Shown: positions 33,239 through 34,465 of the stretch, one piece after another | Position numbering within the stretch: the stretch's first letter is position 1 | How the letters are laid out: each line of letters starts with the position of its first letter | Source of the DNA: Thermus tengchongensis | Lineage (GTDB): Bacteria; Deinococcota; Deinococci; Deinococcales; Thermaceae | Length of the DNA stretch: 34,465 bases | Direction of reading: 5' to 3' | NCBI RefSeq assembly: GCF_021462405.1 | Contig: NZ_JAKEDU010000006.1 | Coordinates: forward strand, 99,845 to 134,309 | The notes under the pieces: generated by a model | Databases searched by the model: none | What the model was told of the DNA's origin: nothing | The model's input: the letters and a program-made list of their open reading frames with translations, nothing else | Program-made: the position numbers and the translations under genes

Positions 33239-33244
33239 GGAACC

Positions 33245-34297
33245 ATGAGCAAAGGCTGGCTGTTCCCCTTACTCCTCCTGCCCCTCCTCGCCGCCTGCCA
33301 GCTGCTGGAGGGAACGGGCTACCGGGTGGCCGAGGCCCAGCTCCTCTTCCCCGAGGTCACGGAGCGCTGGACCTACTTCTACGGGGAACCCCGGGAGGTG
33401 CGGTTGGGGGAAAAGACCCTGCGCCTGGAAAAGGCCTCTGGCGAGAGCCTCTGGGCGGTCCCCGGAGCGCTTTGGGTAGACGGGAACCCGGTACTGCGCG
33501 AGGTGGGACCGGCCCTGAGGCCCCTGGCCGAGGCGGTGCGCGGGGTCCAGGGGAGCCTGGTGGAGGTGCGCGCCCAGGCCAGCCTCCGGGCCACCTGGCT
33601 CTACGACGGCGTGGGTTGGGTGAAGCTCACGGGAAGCCTGAAGGAAGGGGAACGCCGCGCCTTGGTCCAGCCCACGGGCTACCAGACCCCCGACCTCTAC
33701 GCCTTCACCGGGCCGGAAACCCAGGTCCTCCTCCGGGAAATCCTGGCCCGGCGGGGGGGGAAGCAGGTGGCGCTCTTTGAGCTTTCCGAGCCCGTCCTGA
33801 AGCCCCTGGCCCTGGACCCTATCCCCGACGGCTACCGGGTGGGGGCCCTTCTGGTGCAGTACGGGCTTAGAGTGGAGGTGGTGACGCCCCCCTCTCCCCC
33901 TTACCGGATCCTGGACCGGGGCAGCAACGCCGCCTACGGGGAAACCGAGGCCAGGGCCTTCCTGGCCAACAACCCCACCCGCTTCGCCGAGGTGTGGAAC
34001 CTGGTGGTGGCCAACCGCATCCCCCGCCCCCCCGCCCCCAGCGTGGACTTCCGCAACAAGAGCGTGGCCGCCTTCTTCTGGGGGCTGAAGCCCACCGGAG
34101 GGTACAGCCTAAGCGTGGTGGGGGTTACCTATGCCGCCGGAACCGCCCGGGTGGTGCTGAACCTGCAAAGCCCCAGGCCCGGGGCCATCGTCACCCAGGC
34201 CCTCACCAGCCCCTACGTCCTCCTGGAGCTGGAGCGGGTGAGCCGGGTGGTCTTCGCCGACCCCTCGGGGCGGGTGCTGGCGGAGGCCAGGGAGTGA
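33245..34297 (+). CDS. Lipoprotein with PrcB C-terminal domain
   Basis: A 350-residue exported lipoprotein. The signal ends in the lipobox LAAC with lipid-attachment Cys18. Residues about 265-340 match the PrcB_C domain (VDFRNKSVAAFFWGLKPTGGYSL, then VTQALTSPYVLLEL), named for a subunit of the Treponema PrcB-PrcA protease complex, where it stabilises the protease. The first ~240 residues form a Thermus-type domain I do not recognise. No PrcA-like subtilase is next to it. It starts 6 nt after a TATCAT -10 box, so it is its own leaderless unit. It ends 2 bp before the coding end of an IS transposase. Confidence 0.8.
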   Translation: MSKGWLFPLLLLPLLAACQLLEGTGYRVAEAQLLFPEVTERWTYFYGEPREVRLGEKTLRLEKASGESLWAVPGALWVDGNPVLREVGPALRPLAEAVRGVQGSLVEVRAQASLRATWLYDGVGWVKLTGSLKEGERRALVQPTGYQTPDLYAFTGPETQVLLREILARRGGKQVALFELSEPVLKPLALDPIPDGYRVGALLVQYGLRVEVVTPPSPPYRILDRGSNAAYGETEARAFLANNPTRFAEVWNLVVANRIPRPPAPSVDFRNKSVAAFFWGLKPTGGYSLSVVGVTYAAGTARVVLNLQSPRPGAIVTQALTSPYVLLELERVSRVVFADPSGRVLAEARE

Positions 34298-34299
34298 GG

Positions 34300-34465
34300 C
34301 TAAGTAGCCATGCATAGACTTTGCCCCACTTCCCTCTCCAGGCGCTCCTGCAGTTTCCTCAACGCCTCCTCCACCCCTCGCCTCAGCTCCTCCACGCTCC
34401 CGTAGTACCGCCGCGGCAACAACCACCCCTTCACCCGCCGCCACACCGTCTCCACCGGGTTGTAC
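34300..34465 (-). mobile_element. IS630-type transposase, C-terminal end (cut by window edge)
   Basis: Reading leftward from the window end gives a 54-residue open tail beginning YNPVETVWRRVKGWLLPRRY and ending at TAG (34302-34300). NPVE-x-VW-x-x-VK matches the conserved end of IS630-family DDE transposases (NPIExVWxxLK), whose Glu is the third catalytic residue. The rest lies outside the window. The stop is only 2 bp from the stop of the PrcB-domain gene. A GGCTA-AG-TAGCC inverted repeat (34298-34309) covers the stop and may be part of the element's terminal repeat. Whether the element is complete cannot be told. Confidence 0.75.

Overview
The window is a GC-rich chromosomal segment of a Thermus species. 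The MutS protein matches, by recall, the Thermus aquaticus/thermophilus sequence almost residue for residue. Codon third positions are strongly G/C, genes are packed with many 4-base overlaps, and many first genes have a TANNNT -10 box only 6-7 nt from the start codon, the leaderless-mRNA arrangement typical of Deinococcus-Thermus.

Layout. (1) 27-1100 radical SAM protein (-), divergent from a kinase-fold phosphotransferase (1210-2061) that leads into upp, a WecA/TagO-type polyprenyl-phosphate sugar-phosphate transferase and UDP-GlcNAc 2-epimerase (to 4903). (2) A convergent MFS exporter (-) is divergent from a site-2 protease with CBS domains (to 7288). (3) 7285-12008 is a TAXI-type TRAP transporter locus: binding protein, fused 4TM/12TM permease, second binding protein, then a DUF1850 protein. 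(4) HtrA protease and PurU (-) lie divergent from RraA across an 18-bp shared promoter; RraA converges on and overlaps MutL. (5) mutS-mutL operon (-). (6) 18689-21205 sulfite oxidase, diheme cytochrome c and MOSC protein. (7) 5'-nucleotidase (-). (8) glnA. (9) Complete five-gene branched-chain amino-acid ABC operon (24521-29611). (10) Oligopeptide-type ABC binding protein and two permeases without ATPases (29695-33190). (11) Lipoprotein with a PrcB C-terminal domain. (12) The C-terminal end of an IS630-type transposase cut by the window edge.

How it works together. Much of the region is nutrient capture (TRAP, LIV and peptide transporters, ecto-5'-nucleotidase, uracil salvage) and nitrogen assimilation (GlnA). 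Periplasmic sulfite oxidation feeds electrons to a c-type cytochrome. Mismatch repair forms one coupled operon. All three transporter operons place a hairpin between the binding-protein gene and the first permease gene, a layout that favours excess binding protein.

No tRNA, rRNA, CRISPR array or prophage was recognised. I found no wholly new multi-gene system. The most unusual material is regulatory (bidirectional leaderless promoter, terminator inside a promoter spacer, shared G-rich promoter motif, glnA leader hairpin) and the TAXI-permease-TAXI-DUF1850 locus.
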